This document shows positions 25,065 to 34,591 of a stretch of DNA of 64,000 bases, piece after piece. The translations under genes were made by a program, and so were the position numbers. The notes beneath the pieces were generated by a model, which had not been told where the DNA came from, ran no database searches, and saw nothing but the letters and a program-made list of their open reading frames with translations. Source of the DNA: Lientehia hominis (GTDB taxonomy: Bacteria > Bacillota > Clostridia > Lachnospirales > Lachnospiraceae); assembly GCF_021044755.1 (NCBI RefSeq), contig NZ_JAJNOR010000001.1, positions 372,001 through 436,000 on the forward strand, read 5' to 3'. The stretch's first letter is position 1. Each line of letters opens with the position of its first letter.

Positions 25065-27338
25065 TCATCTCTGCCACAGCAGATACAAAAGCACCAGAAT
25101 CAACCCGATACACACCAGCATCAGGGCAAAGGACAGGCTGCCGTTTATAATCCGGTTCGTTCGCACCGTCTCCTCTTCCAATTCGATCAGGTTCGGTACG
25201 TAGGATTTCCTGATGGGGTGTTTCTTTCTCACAGTCTTATTTAGCAAGGCCGCACAGCCGTCCAGAAAATGCCCCATCGCATATGCGAACCGGTCTCTCA
25301 TCACTTTCTTTCTGTGCCCCTTCACCTGCCGGTGGGTAGTCCTTCTGGCGAGCACAATGATGCCATCTGTCATATGATCCAGCACACGGCTTCCAAAAGC
25401 CGTTGCTGCCATAAAAACCTTCACCGCGGTTTCCACGACATACGTATCCAGGAACTGGCACACGGCGCCAGAGATTCCCAAAAACGCTCCCTGGATTCCG
25501 GAGATCACATACTTATCAAGAAATCCGCAGATTCCTCCAAAAAGCCAGGGGAAAAACTGCAGAAGCACAGGACGGTAAACCCGCTCCTCCAGATCAAGAA
25601 AAGCCGGCCACCTGTCAACATATTCCCTGATTCCGTTTCTTCCCTTTCTCATGAGGCAGGTCCGGATAACGCCGAAATACAGCACCAGACCAATCCCGAC
25701 GGAAACCATTCCTCCTTTTAAGTTTTCTAAAGAGAAATAATGTACAGCGTGAAGAGGATTCTCCCCTCTCATAAATGGCTGGCCCAGCTCCGCAATCTTA
25801 TTCATGACGATACCGGGAAGCGTCCCCATCACCGGGAGAAGAAGCGCGGGAATCGTTACGGCAAGTCTGCTCTCTGTGTTCCAATACTTTTTATATTCCC
25901 AGTCAAACTCATCCTGTTTCTCAGGATGCTTCTCCACAAATACCGCAATAAAAAGCTTGAGCATATAAGCTGCGGTCATGCCTCCCGCCAGAAGGAAAAG
26001 CCACTCCACCGTTTTAAAGAAGGCAGGCGAACCCATGACCGCCATTCCCGCCTTGGCCTGCAGCGTCAGCGCCGTATATTCCACTATACTCTCATGGAGC
26101 AGCGTCTTGCTGACATATCCGCTCCAAAGGGGTATACCCCCAATGCCCAGTGCCCCCATCAAAAAGCAGAATTTAAGCAGCGGCTTCTTCCTGCCGAAGC
26201 CCCGGATTTCATTCAGGTTCAGTTTATGGAGGTTCATATAGACGACTCCCGCCGCCATGAAAAGAACCAGCTTAAACAGGGAATGGTTCACCATGTGGAG
26301 CAGCGTCCCTCTCACCGCAAGGGCATTCTCCTCTCCCAAAAGCCCCTGCATGCCGATTCCCACAAGGATAAAACCAATCTGTGACATGGAAGAGCATGCC
26401 AGCGTCCGTTTTAAATCCACGGAAAAGACCGCCAGGGCCGCGCCTCCCAGCATGGTCACCATCCCAAGGAGCAGGACCGCCATGCCCCAGGCCGGATCAT
26501 GAAGGAAGATATTGCAGCTGACCACGAGAATCCCGAATATTCCGGATTTCGTCAGAATGCCGGATAAAAGCGCGCTCGCCGGCGCCGGAGCCACAGGATG
26601 GGCCTTGGGAAGCCAGATATGCAAAGGAAACATTCCTGCCTTTGCCCCGAAACCGAACAGCATCAGCGCGCCGGACAGATATAACACTCCGCTCTTTTCC
26701 GGCCGCACCTTACGGCATGCCTCCAGGAGTTCATCCATCTGCAGCGTGCCCGCCGTGTGGTACAGCATAAAAAGCCCCATCAGCATGACCATACCGCCGA
26801 CCACCGCAACACCCAGGTATGTGCCGGCCGCCCGCATCGCCGCCTCTTTTTCGTCATGGGCCACCCACACATAGGAGGTAAAGGACATAATCTCAAAGAA
26901 AATAAAGGTGGTGTACAGATCTGCCGATAAAAACACGCCCATAGTCGCCCCAAGGGTCAGGAGCAGAAACAGGTAATATCGGTTCCGGTTCCGGTAGTGT
27001 CCAAAATATTCTCTGGAAAATACGGTCGTCATCATCCACATAAAGGCCGCCACCAGGCCATAGAGCACCCGGAAGCCGTCGAGCCTCAGAGTGAGCCCCA
27101 GGCCGCAGAAGCCTTCCCATTTAAAATCGAGCACATGCAGCTCCATGCCGGAAACGCCCCCGCTTCCTGACAGAAGCCCGCAGGCAAACAGGCCGCACAG
27201 CAAGGCGAATTCTGCGATCACGACACCGTCCGCAAAAAGATTCCTTCCGGTCTTCCTTCTCCGACCGGTCCCATAAGAGAGAAAAGCACCGATCATGGGC
27301 CAAATTACAAGAATCAACAAAATCCAGTCACCGCTCAT
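25065..27338 (-). CDS. Proton-conducting antiporter-like subunit (Mrp/NuoL/Mbh type), 757 aa
   Basis: Last gene of the ten-gene operon. It has about 14 helices of the antiporter fold plus a long C-terminal extension with two further hydrophobic regions. The ion-path residues are visible: Glu in FFEIMSFTSY, Lys in GFGAKAGMFPLHIWLP, and a second Lys in ASALLSGILTKSG. The C-terminus ends with a membrane helix (LSFALMLVCIGLILVLLYLLW). The start at 27338 overlaps the preceding stop as ATGA, behind GGGAGG. It resembles NuoL/MrpA-type subunits in length, but the MrpA C-terminal domains are encoded separately upstream. Confidence 0.83.
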   Translation of the reverse strand: MSGDWILLILVIWPMIGAFLSYGTGRRRKTGRNLFADGVVIAEFALLCGLFACGLLSGSGGVSGMELHVLDFKWEGFCGLGLTLRLDGFRVLYGLVAAFMWMMTTVFSREYFGHYRNRNRYYLFLLLTLGATMGVFLSADLYTTFIFFEIMSFTSYVWVAHDEKEAAMRAAGTYLGVAVVGGMVMLMGLFMLYHTAGTLQMDELLEACRKVRPEKSGVLYLSGALMLFGFGAKAGMFPLHIWLPKAHPVAPAPASALLSGILTKSGIFGILVVSCNIFLHDPAWGMAVLLLGMVTMLGGAALAVFSVDLKRTLACSSMSQIGFILVGIGMQGLLGEENALAVRGTLLHMVNHSLFKLVLFMAAGVVYMNLHKLNLNEIRGFGRKKPLLKFCFLMGALGIGGIPLWSGYVSKTLLHESIVEYTALTLQAKAGMAVMGSPAFFKTVEWLFLLAGGMTAAYMLKLFIAVFVEKHPEKQDEFDWEYKKYWNTESRLAVTIPALLLPVMGTLPGIVMNKIAELGQPFMRGENPLHAVHYFSLENLKGGMVSVGIGLVLYFGVIRTCLMRKGRNGIREYVDRWPAFLDLEERVYRPVLLQFFPWLFGGICGFLDKYVISGIQGAFLGISGAVCQFLDTYVVETAVKVFMAATAFGSRVLDHMTDGIIVLARRTTHRQVKGHRKKVMRDRFAYAMGHFLDGCAALLNKTVRKKHPIRKSYVPNLIELEEETVRTNRIINGSLSFALMLVCIGLILVLLYLLWQR

Positions 27339-28819
27339 ATGCCGCTCCCTCCCGCCGTCTGCTGAAGAAAATGGAAAAGAGGTCTGGAATACAGTCCGAA
27401 AAACAGGATGACAGCCGCAAAAATGACGATGGGGGTCAGCATGCGCCATCCCGGCTCCTTCACCCCATCCAAAGCCGTCTCGTCATAACCCTCTTTGGGA
27501 AAATATGCCCTGACCACCACGGTCATCATATAGATGCCAGTCATGAGAGCCGAATAAAGCAGAACACCGGCAGCCAGAAATCCGGGAATGCCGCCGAGCC
27601 CCACGGCCGCCTGGGCAATATTCCACTTGCTTATGAATCCCGCGAAGAGCGGGATGCCCGTAAGAGACAAGCCTGCAATCGTAAAACATGCTAAGGTGAC
27701 CGGCATCTTTTTCCCTATGCCGTCCAGTTCATATACATAGTTTCTTCCCGCCTGGTGCATCACCGCTCCGGCGCAGAAAAAGGAACAGATTTTCATAAAC
27801 GCGTGAAAGACCAGATGGCTGAGAGCCGCTGCCATCCCTGCCGCACTCATCATAACAGCGCCCAAAAGCACATAGGAAAGATTGCTTATGGTAGAATATG
27901 CCAGCCGCCTTTTAAAATGAACCTCCTTTACAGCCATGGTAGAGCCGTAAACGATCGTCACAAGCACCGCTCCCAACACTACATAATGCGCCCAGGTCCC
28001 TTTCAGGAAATCTGCCCCATAGCTGAAATAAGTCAGTCTCAGTATGGCAAAAGCCCCAGATTTCACCACAGCCACCGCATGGAGCAGAGCCGTGACGGGC
28101 GTCGGAGCCACAGACACGGAAGGCAGCCAGCTGTGGACTGGAAACAGAGCCGCTTTCACGCCAAATCCAAAGAAGGCCAACACATACATAAAAAGAATCA
28201 CATTGGTGTCAAACCCCGGTACACCCTTGTTGAGCACGCCGCCCAGGGTAAAATCTGCAGTGCTCCCATATATCAGCACAAACACCAGCCCTATGAACGC
28301 AAACGCGGCGCCGCCAATGGAATAATAGAGATACTTCCGGCTTGCCCGGATCGCCTCCTTCGTTCTGTCGTGGAGCACCAGCGGAAACGTGACAAGAGTG
28401 AGCAGTTCATAAAACAAATACAAGGTCACCAGGTTTCCGGACAGAGCGATTCCCAGAGTCACACCGTATGTCATCGTGTAAAACGCAAAAAACTCCCTTC
28501 CCCGCCTGTCTCCCTCCATATATTCAAAGGCATAGAGCGTAGCAAGGGGCCATAACACGGATACCAGCCCAGAAAACACAGCTCCCATACCGTCCATACG
28601 GAAAAACACCTTAAGATTTCCTGCCATAGAAAAAAGCACGGCGCCGTTTCCCTGTTCCCTTCCAGTGAACAGCACAGCCCAGATCATGGCGCTGGATGCC
28701 AGCACGATCAATTCTGTAAATATAGGATGCACCCGCGCCTCTTTCTCCGGAATCATCAGCATGAGGATTCCGCCTGCTATGGGCAAAAGCACCGGCGCGA
28801 CCAACAGCAATTGGTTCAT
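27335..28819 (-). CDS. Proton-conducting antiporter-like subunit (MrpD/NuoM type), 494 aa
   Basis: Multi-pass membrane protein with the antiporter-subunit signature: FYELLTLVTFPLVLHDRTKEA (TM5 Glu), GFGVKAALFPVHSWLPSVSV (TM7 Lys) and PTPVTALLHAVAVVKSGAF (TM8 Lys). These line the half-channels in complex I and Mrp. The start at 28819 has GGGGGATCTATT. It is one of four antiporter-like paralogues in the operon, coupled to the next gene by a 4-base overlap. Confidence 0.87.
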   Translation of the reverse strand: MNQLLLVAPVLLPIAGGILMLMIPEKEARVHPIFTELIVLASSAMIWAVLFTGREQGNGAVLFSMAGNLKVFFRMDGMGAVFSGLVSVLWPLATLYAFEYMEGDRRGREFFAFYTMTYGVTLGIALSGNLVTLYLFYELLTLVTFPLVLHDRTKEAIRASRKYLYYSIGGAAFAFIGLVFVLIYGSTADFTLGGVLNKGVPGFDTNVILFMYVLAFFGFGVKAALFPVHSWLPSVSVAPTPVTALLHAVAVVKSGAFAILRLTYFSYGADFLKGTWAHYVVLGAVLVTIVYGSTMAVKEVHFKRRLAYSTISNLSYVLLGAVMMSAAGMAAALSHLVFHAFMKICSFFCAGAVMHQAGRNYVYELDGIGKKMPVTLACFTIAGLSLTGIPLFAGFISKWNIAQAAVGLGGIPGFLAAGVLLYSALMTGIYMMTVVVRAYFPKEGYDETALDGVKEPGWRMLTPIVIFAAVILFFGLYSRPLFHFLQQTAGGSGI

Positions 28820-28844
28820 AATAGATCCCCCATTCTCCTGTCCG

Positions 28845-30326
28845 TCAGAACAGCAGCTCGGCTGCCGCCGACGCTGCATTTAAAATCACGCCTGGGAACA
28901 TGCCGAGCGCCACGGCTCCCATCGTCATCAGAATCATCGGTACCGTCATAAGAGCAGAAGGCTCCCGCTTCTCCAGACTGCCGTAATCATAATCTGCCCC
29001 AGGGAAAAATCCATGTATCGTCACCGGAAGCAGATATCCGGCCGTCAGAAGAGCGCTTATCAAAAGAATCACAGGTCCCAGCCAGGAGAAAACTCCCGTT
29101 CCTGATGAAAGGGCCCCCGTCGCCAGATACCATTTGCTCACAAAACCGCTCGTAGGCGGAATTCCCACCAGGGTAATGGACACCAGTGTGAAGCACCATA
29201 TGGTCACCGGCATCTCTTTTCCAATCCCCCTAAGCTCCGCCACCTTTGTCTTTCCCGTCTTATAGATGATGGCTCCGGCTCCCAGAAACAGAGTGTTTTT
29301 CACCAGGGAATGGAATATCACATGGGCAATCGCTCCTATAAACGCCGCCGGATGGAGAAGAGACAGTCCAAAGAGGATATAGGAAACCTGGCTCACCGTC
29401 GAATAAGCCAGTCTCTTTTTCATAATCTTCTCTTTATAGGCCATCATGGAACCGAGGAAGATCGTCGTCAGGGTAAGTATCATCCAGACAGTTTGTACCC
29501 AGGTCCTCCGGAGGATATCCGGTCCTATCACATAATAGACCACACGTATGACGGCCAGCACGCCCATCTTCGTGATCACACCGGACAGCACGGCGCTGGC
29601 AGGAGCCGGCGCTTCCGGATGAGCGGTCGGCAGCCATCCGTGCATAGGAAACATGCCCGCCTTTGTGCCGAAGCCGATGATCATCATAAAAGCAGACGCC
29701 AGAAGAAGACCCTCGTGGCCGGCTGTGGCAGAAGCATCCAGGATCCCGCCGGCCTGGAAGCTTCCTATCGCTCCATACCCCGCAAGGAAGAAGATGCCGA
29801 AAAGCGCCATGAAAGCGCCAGCCACCGAATAAAACAGGTATTTAAGGCCCGCCATTATGGCCGGCTTCGTCATCTCATGCAGGACCAGCGGCAGAGATGT
29901 AAAGGTCATCACCTCAAAAAACACATAGAATCCAACCATGTTGTCGGCAAAGGACAGCGCCGTCAGTGCTCCCTCCACAATCAGGTAAAAGCCGAAGAAC
30001 CGTTCCTCATGCTCCTCATGGCTCATATAGGAAAATGCAAAACATCCCACCAAAAGCCATACGGATACCGACAGGCCCGCAAATATCCTGGAGATGGTAT
30101 CCACATGAAAGGAGATGCGGATCGTATCTGTGAGCTGCCATAAAGTCACGGATACATCCCCCCGCATCAAACAGAGTATGGTAAAAAGAAGCTCCAGCAC
30201 CAGCGCTCCGAATACGACCGTGAGCTTCGCTTTCCTCCCCATTTTGGCTTTGGCCAGCGCCAGCGTCAAAATGCCGGCCGCCATGGGGAAAAAGATCGGA
30301 AGCAACAATAAAAAATCCTGTTCCAT
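28845..30326 (-). CDS. Proton-conducting antiporter-like subunit (MrpD/NuoM type), 493 aa
   Basis: About 14 helices. Ion-path residues lie in FFEVMTFTSLPLVLHEMTKPA, GFGTKAGMFPMHGWLPTAHP and PAPASAVLSGVITKMG. It is closest in appearance to the 757-aa subunit at 25065-27338 (shared PAPASA-LSG-TK block), suggesting a duplication. The start at 30326 follows GGGAGGGTATT. Confidence 0.87.
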   Translation of the reverse strand: MEQDFLLLLPIFFPMAAGILTLALAKAKMGRKAKLTVVFGALVLELLFTILCLMRGDVSVTLWQLTDTIRISFHVDTISRIFAGLSVSVWLLVGCFAFSYMSHEEHEERFFGFYLIVEGALTALSFADNMVGFYVFFEVMTFTSLPLVLHEMTKPAIMAGLKYLFYSVAGAFMALFGIFFLAGYGAIGSFQAGGILDASATAGHEGLLLASAFMMIIGFGTKAGMFPMHGWLPTAHPEAPAPASAVLSGVITKMGVLAVIRVVYYVIGPDILRRTWVQTVWMILTLTTIFLGSMMAYKEKIMKKRLAYSTVSQVSYILFGLSLLHPAAFIGAIAHVIFHSLVKNTLFLGAGAIIYKTGKTKVAELRGIGKEMPVTIWCFTLVSITLVGIPPTSGFVSKWYLATGALSSGTGVFSWLGPVILLISALLTAGYLLPVTIHGFFPGADYDYGSLEKREPSALMTVPMILMTMGAVALGMFPGVILNAASAAAELLF

Positions 30327-30361
30327 AATACCCTCCCTTATTTTGTCAGCCTGATGCCGCC

Positions 30362-31855
30362 TTATACGAACATACTGAGTCCGGCGTCAATGGCATTGAC
30401 GATGGGCTGGGAAAAAAGGCCCAGCACCAAATTTACGATTATAAATAATAACGACGCCACCTTAAGCTTCCTGGAAGCCTGATGGGACATGTCAGCCCCA
30501 TATTCCCTCTCTGCCGGAGAATAAATACTTATGACCAGACGCAGGAAATAAATGGCGTTCAATATGGTGCTGACCGCCAGTCCGAGGATAGTCGCCACCA
30601 TTTTATGCGGGCTCTGGACCGCAGCTGTGGCGAACATCAGCTTGGAAATGAATCCCGACAGCATCGGAAACCCGACCATGGACAGCGCACCCACCGCGAA
30701 AGCGATGCCCGCCGCCCTGTTACGGTATCCGGATCCTCTGAGACTGCGGTAATCCGCTTTTCCGTCCGACACCTCATAAAGGCCCACGGCGCTGATAAAC
30801 AGAAGAGATTTTGTCGCCGCATGGGTAAAAATATGGAATACAGCCGCCGCCATTCCGGCTTTCGTCCCCAGGCCGATGCCCATATAGATATACCCGATCT
30901 GTGCCACCGAGGAATAAGCGATCATCTTTCTCGTATCCGTCTGCTTAATAGCTTTTACGGATCCCACGATCATGCCGACCAATCCGAACACGAACAGAGC
31001 ATTGATCACCTTGCTGCTCACGACATTCTCGTACCCCAGCACCCGGTAGAATACTTTTATCAGCAGAAATATATATCCCTTCGATACCAGGCTCGACAAA
31101 ATGGCGCTGGCCGCAGGCGTGGCATACCCGTAAGTTTCCGGAATCCACGAGTGAAACGGATACAGGCCGCTTTTTATGGCCAGGCCGACAGACATGAGCG
31201 CTATTACCACAAGCAGGGGCACTTCATAGGAACCGGAAGCCACAATGGCTCCCACCGCTTCCTTGGCCGGCTCCATCAGCAGGTGTCCGGTGATATCGTA
31301 GAGCATACTCAGGCTGATCAGGAACATACCAGAGCCAAGGAGGCTCATGACCATATACCGGATGGCCGCCACGATTCCGTGCCCATCCTGTTTTATCATG
31401 ATCAGGCCGCAGGCCGCAATGGTATTGATCTCCACAAATACGTAAGCCGTAAACAGATCATTGGTATAGATGAGGGCCAAAAGCGAGCTCATCAGAAGGT
31501 CCACCAATATGAAGAACAGATTGGTCTTCGTCTCCTCTACGTCGGTGAAAATATGGCTCATGCCGCCCAGCAGCGAAAGGAGCATGATCACGGAAAATCC
31601 CGTGGCCGTCAGGGCTTCCAATACACCCGCTCGGATCTCATTCCCCCAGGGCGCCGGAAAATGCCCCATCGAATAAGTATAGCTGGTTCCCGTCTTCATC
31701 GTATACGCCAGAACAGCCGAGGACATGACAAGAACCGCAGTCACCATGAACAGACAAAGACGCTTCGCCCACGGCCCCTTTAAGACAGAAGACAGGATCC
31801 CGCAGAACATCGCCAGTATAATGGAGAAAAACGGAAAATTACACACAAAATCCAT
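30362..31855 (-). CDS. Na+/H+ antiporter subunit D-like protein (MrpD), 497 aa
   Basis: Membrane protein of the MrpD/MnhD type: FVEINTIAACGLIMIKQDG (TM5 Glu), GLAIKSGLYPFHSWIPETYGYATPAASAILSSLVSKG (TM7 and TM8 lysines) and the following ITDTRKMIAYSSVAQIGYI-like helix. It follows MrpC with the stop and start sharing one base (TGATG), the conserved mrpC-mrpD order. The start at 31855 is chosen for GAGGAAGGAAC; an ATG seven codons upstream lies inside mrpC. Confidence 0.88.
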   Translation of the reverse strand: MDFVCNFPFFSIILAMFCGILSSVLKGPWAKRLCLFMVTAVLVMSSAVLAYTMKTGTSYTYSMGHFPAPWGNEIRAGVLEALTATGFSVIMLLSLLGGMSHIFTDVEETKTNLFFILVDLLMSSLLALIYTNDLFTAYVFVEINTIAACGLIMIKQDGHGIVAAIRYMVMSLLGSGMFLISLSMLYDITGHLLMEPAKEAVGAIVASGSYEVPLLVVIALMSVGLAIKSGLYPFHSWIPETYGYATPAASAILSSLVSKGYIFLLIKVFYRVLGYENVVSSKVINALFVFGLVGMIVGSVKAIKQTDTRKMIAYSSVAQIGYIYMGIGLGTKAGMAAAVFHIFTHAATKSLLFISAVGLYEVSDGKADYRSLRGSGYRNRAAGIAFAVGALSMVGFPMLSGFISKLMFATAAVQSPHKMVATILGLAVSTILNAIYFLRLVISIYSPAEREYGADMSHQASRKLKVASLLFIIVNLVLGLFSQPIVNAIDAGLSMFV

Positions 31856-32229
31856 CACCGTTCCTCCTTCCTCCACTGCATGACTATCTCATCCAGATCC
31901 AGAGAACCATATCGTCTGTACAGGCGGATGGTCAGAGACAGCATCAAGGCTGTCACACTGACCGACACTACGATTCCGGTGAGCACCAGGCCGTCGGGTA
32001 TCGGGTTCGTATACGCCGCCGGATCCGTGATCCCATCAGTCAGGATCGGCACCATTCTTCCGTATATGTATCCCTTGGCCGCCAGAAATAAATACACCGC
32101 AGTATCCATGATGTTCAGGCCAATAATTTTCTTTATCAGATTTTTATGGAGCAGAAGCGTCGTAAATCCAATCCCGAATAAGATCATGGACGCCGTCTCC
32201 TCCATATTCGCCGCCAGATGTGCGAGCAT
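31855..32229 (-). CDS. mnhC: Na+/H+ antiporter subunit C (MrpC/NuoK-like)
   Basis: 124 residues, three helices as in NuoK: MILFGIGFTTLLLHKNLIKKIIGLNIMDTAVYLFLAAKG, then PDGLVLTGIVVSVSVTALMLSLTIRL. The family NuoK core is complete. The C-terminal tail (RYGSLDLDEIVMQWRKEER) is cytoplasmic and slightly longer than in NuoK. The start directly follows the upstream stop (TAG-ATG). Confidence 0.9.
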   Translation of the reverse strand: MLAHLAANMEETASMILFGIGFTTLLLHKNLIKKIIGLNIMDTAVYLFLAAKGYIYGRMVPILTDGITDPAAYTNPIPDGLVLTGIVVSVSVTALMLSLTIRLYRRYGSLDLDEIVMQWRKEER

Positions 32230-33207
32230 CTACATCCCCCCCTTTCGGAACAAGGTATAAAACGCATACATGGTGCAGGCCACCACAAGGCCCACACAGA
32301 TATTCAGGGGAAGTATCAGTCCGCTGGATAAAATCGCCCCGGGCGTCCCCAGAGGGATTCCGCTCTCCATATGGTTAGCCCCCGTGAAAAAGGAATAGCT
32401 TTTGGCGAGACAGTAAAAGGTCAAAGCCGCCAGGGTAATCCGCCGGAAGGTCTTCTCTGTAAAGAAACGCTCCGTTTTCTTGAATCCAAAGGCATTCAGA
32501 TATAAGATCAGGCCGGATCCAATGACCGCGCCGCCGGAAAAGCCTCCTCCAGGCGACAGGTGGCCGTTCAGTATTATATAAATGCCAAAGATAAAGATGA
32601 GCGGTACCAGGACGCAGGATACCTTCTGGAGGATCAGATCATTTTTCGGCTCATAAAGCCTGTCATTTTCTTCCTCTTTTTTCTTCTTCATTTTCTCTTT
32701 GCTGCTGGAATTATCCAGGCGCATGAGCACCAGGACACAGGTGGCCGCTATGAACAGCACGCAGGACTCTCCGAAGGTATCAAAGGCACGGTAATCCAGT
32801 ATCATGCCGGTCACGAAGTTGGTCGCGCCGGTCTCTTCCACTCCCTTTTCTATGTAACGGGCAGAGACTTCATTGTTGATGGGGTTATCCGGGCTTCCGA
32901 ATTCTGGCAGGTATACCACTGTCCATAAGAGCACACCGATGAGAGTAACACAAAGGAGCACAGAAGCCAGACGGTAAATGATACGGAACAGTTTAAGTTC
33001 CTTATTGTGGGCCGTATCATAAACCACAGAATTTATCTTTTCCTCGTCAAAAAAAGGCTCTCCATCTTCCGGAAGCTTTGTATTTTCATCCTTTTCTCCG
33101 TCCGGAGGCTTGATTTCCATCCGTCCTTCCAGAGGGTCGATATCACCGTCCACCCATTTTTCCAGGCGGTGCCACCGGCTTTCCTCATAGTCATCCCTCA
33201 GTCTCAT
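32230..33207 (-). CDS. mnhB: Fused MbhE/MrpA C-terminal domain and MrpB subunit
   Basis: 325 residues combining two units. Residues ~1-70 are hydrophilic. Residues ~75-165 carry a helix and NFVTGMILDYRAFDTFGESCVLF, the signature of the MbhE/MrpA C-terminal domain. After a lysine/glutamate-rich linker (EKMKKKKEEEN), residues ~190-325 are MrpB: VPLIFIFGIYIILNGHLSPGGGFSGGAVIGSGLILYL, then GTPGAILSSGLILPLNICVGL. In classical operons these are separate (Mbh) or the first part belongs to MrpA. The start lies within the upstream gene, with GGAGAAGCAGG. Confidence 0.83.
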   Translation of the reverse strand: MRLRDDYEESRWHRLEKWVDGDIDPLEGRMEIKPPDGEKDENTKLPEDGEPFFDEEKINSVVYDTAHNKELKLFRIIYRLASVLLCVTLIGVLLWTVVYLPEFGSPDNPINNEVSARYIEKGVEETGATNFVTGMILDYRAFDTFGESCVLFIAATCVLVLMRLDNSSSKEKMKKKKEEENDRLYEPKNDLILQKVSCVLVPLIFIFGIYIILNGHLSPGGGFSGGAVIGSGLILYLNAFGFKKTERFFTEKTFRRITLAALTFYCLAKSYSFFTGANHMESGIPLGTPGAILSSGLILPLNICVGLVVACTMYAFYTLFRKGGM

Positions 33208-33454
33208 CCTGCTTCTCCTCTCTGATGGCCCTGATCTTCTTCAAGGTCACAAAAAACAAGATGCTGGTGACGCCGGCCCCTACGGCCGCTTCTGTGACCG
33301 CCAGGTCCGGCGACTGCAGTATGACCCAGATAACAGCCATGATGGAACTATAAGACATATAGATGATAATGGATGTCAGAAGCTTCTTCGTAAAGCTTAC
33401 GGACAAGGCACATACGATCAGCCCAGCCAGCAGACAAAACTCAAATATCCTCAT
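33191..33454 (-). CDS. MbhD-like subunit (MrpA C-terminal domain, DUF4040 type)
   Basis: 87 residues, three helices with TSIIIYMSYSSIMAVIWVILQSPDLAVTEAAVGAGVTSILFFVTL. The Q-S-P-D-L-A-x-T-E-A-A-V-G segment is the MbhD/MrpA core that forms part of the proton path. It overlaps its neighbours by 14 and 17 bases. In Mrp operons this domain is fused to MrpA; here it is free-standing as in membrane-bound hydrogenase (Mbh) operons. Confidence 0.87.
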   Translation of the reverse strand: MRIFEFCLLAGLIVCALSVSFTKKLLTSIIIYMSYSSIMAVIWVILQSPDLAVTEAAVGAGVTSILFFVTLKKIRAIREEKQDETEG

Positions 33455-33767
33455 GATGCTCCACCTCGATCTCTCCCAAATCTTCATCCGTCGTCACTTC
33501 CAAACGGCTGATCATATGGCCTGCCACGGGACTGGCCAGCCAGAAAAAGAGCACCACCAGCAAAAGCTTCAGAGAGTCAAAGCTAATACCCTTCCAGATG
33601 ATAAGCCCCAGAATCACGAAAAGAATGCCGAGAGTATCCCCCAGGGCAGCGGCGTGCATCCGGTTCAGAGCGCGGCGGAACCTGTTTACTCCGATGGAAG
33701 CTGCCAGAAACATCAAAATACCGAACAGCAGAAACGCCGCCGAAATTCCAAAACGTACCCATTCCAT
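33441..33767 (-). CDS. mnhG: Na+/H+ antiporter subunit G (MrpG)
   Basis: 108 residues, three helices: FLLFGILMFLAASIGVNRFRRALNRMHAAALGDTLGILFVILGLIIW, then LLLVVLFFWLASPVAGHMISR. The R-M-H-A-A-x-x-G-D-T block is the MrpG signature. An acidic/His-rich tail follows. AAGGAGGATGAGTAG precedes the start, which abuts the MrpF stop. Confidence 0.92.
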   Translation of the reverse strand: MEWVRFGISAAFLLFGILMFLAASIGVNRFRRALNRMHAAALGDTLGILFVILGLIIWKGISFDSLKLLLVVLFFWLASPVAGHMISRLEVTTDEDLGEIEVEHHEDI

Positions 33768-34130
33768 CTACTCATCCTCCTTTTCCAGATATCCCTGATG
33801 CTCCAGATTATCCTCTATAGCGGCCTTATCTCCCCGGATTCCTTTTTTCTCCAGATATATCCCGGTATAAACCTTCGTAAGGACCACTACGGACAGAAAG
33901 CTGATCATCGCATATATCAGGCACACATCCACAAGATAGCTCTCTTTCAGATATACGGACAAGAGCGCGATGATGACGATCGTCATCGTTCCAATCATAT
34001 TGACCGCGATGATCCGGTCCGCAGTCTTCGGCCCGCGGACAGAACGTATGATGGATACCAGGACCAAAATAGCCAGGACCACCATGCACGCCATAAGAAT
34101 TCCCTGATAAAATGTTTCTGCTCCTGTCAT
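33768..34130 (-). CDS. mnhF: Na+/H+ antiporter subunit F (MrpF)
   Basis: 120 residues. Three helices with the family core SIIRSVRGPKTADRIIAVNMIGTMTIVIIALLSVYL and YLVDVCLIYAMISFLSVVVLTKV. The C-terminal ~28 residues are a charged cytoplasmic tail. The start overlaps the MrpE stop as ATGA, behind GGAGGCAGG. Confidence 0.93.
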   Translation of the reverse strand: MTGAETFYQGILMACMVVLAILVLVSIIRSVRGPKTADRIIAVNMIGTMTIVIIALLSVYLKESYLVDVCLIYAMISFLSVVVLTKVYTGIYLEKKGIRGDKAAIEDNLEHQGYLEKEDE

Positions 34131-34591
34131 CGGCCTGCCTCCATCTTCCTTAAAAGCCGAACGAAATCCGACTCTTCAATTCCTTCTGCCATATCCTTAT
34201 CCAGACAGTGGACACAGAATTCATTTCCCTCCACGGAAACCGTAATAGTTCCCGGTGTCAGCGTAATGGAATTGGCCAGAAGCACTTTACAGATACTGCT
34301 TTTGAGATCTGTCTTAAAATATACCAGGGCCGGCTCCGGCCGGTATTTCTGGGACAAGATCAGGCGCAGGACATTTAGATTCGCCTTGGCGATCTCTTTG
34401 ACTAAAACACCCAGAAAAGTTAAAAACAGTCCTGTATTTTTATACAACAAAAAATCTTTCCGAAGGCTGTAATCCATAAAACGGCAGATAAAAAAATAAA
34501 CTGCCGCCGAAATTGCCAGACCAAACAGAAAGATCTCCCATGTAAATCTTCCATTCAACATAATCCAGAAAGATAAAAATATAAGATACAT
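34127..34591 (-). CDS. mnhE: Na+/H+ antiporter subunit E (MrpE)
   Basis: 154 residues and the first gene of the operon. Two N-terminal helices (LIFLSFWIMLNGRFTWEIFLFGLAISAAVYFF) precede a cytoplasmic domain with SSICKVLLANSITLTPGTITVSVEGNEFCVHCLD, the N-S-I-T-L-T-P-G-T signature of MrpE. The start at 34591 follows GGAGGGG with a 10-base spacing; longer in-frame options lack a ribosome site. Confidence 0.93.
   Translation of the reverse strand: MYLIFLSFWIMLNGRFTWEIFLFGLAISAAVYFFICRFMDYSLRKDFLLYKNTGLFLTFLGVLVKEIAKANLNVLRLILSQKYRPEPALVYFKTDLKSSICKVLLANSITLTPGTITVSVEGNEFCVHCLDKDMAEGIEESDFVRLLRKMEAGR

Noticed and set aside
30482..31783. Long open frame (433 codons) on the plus strand inside the Mrp-like operon
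   Set aside because: It is antisense to a clear MrpD-type gene, His/Gln/Arg-rich as expected of a shadow of membrane-protein codons, and has no ribosome site.
33363..34472. 369-codon plus-strand frame antisense to mnhG, mnhF and mnhE
   Set aside because: Spans three recognised genes on the other strand; composition is that of a complementary shadow.
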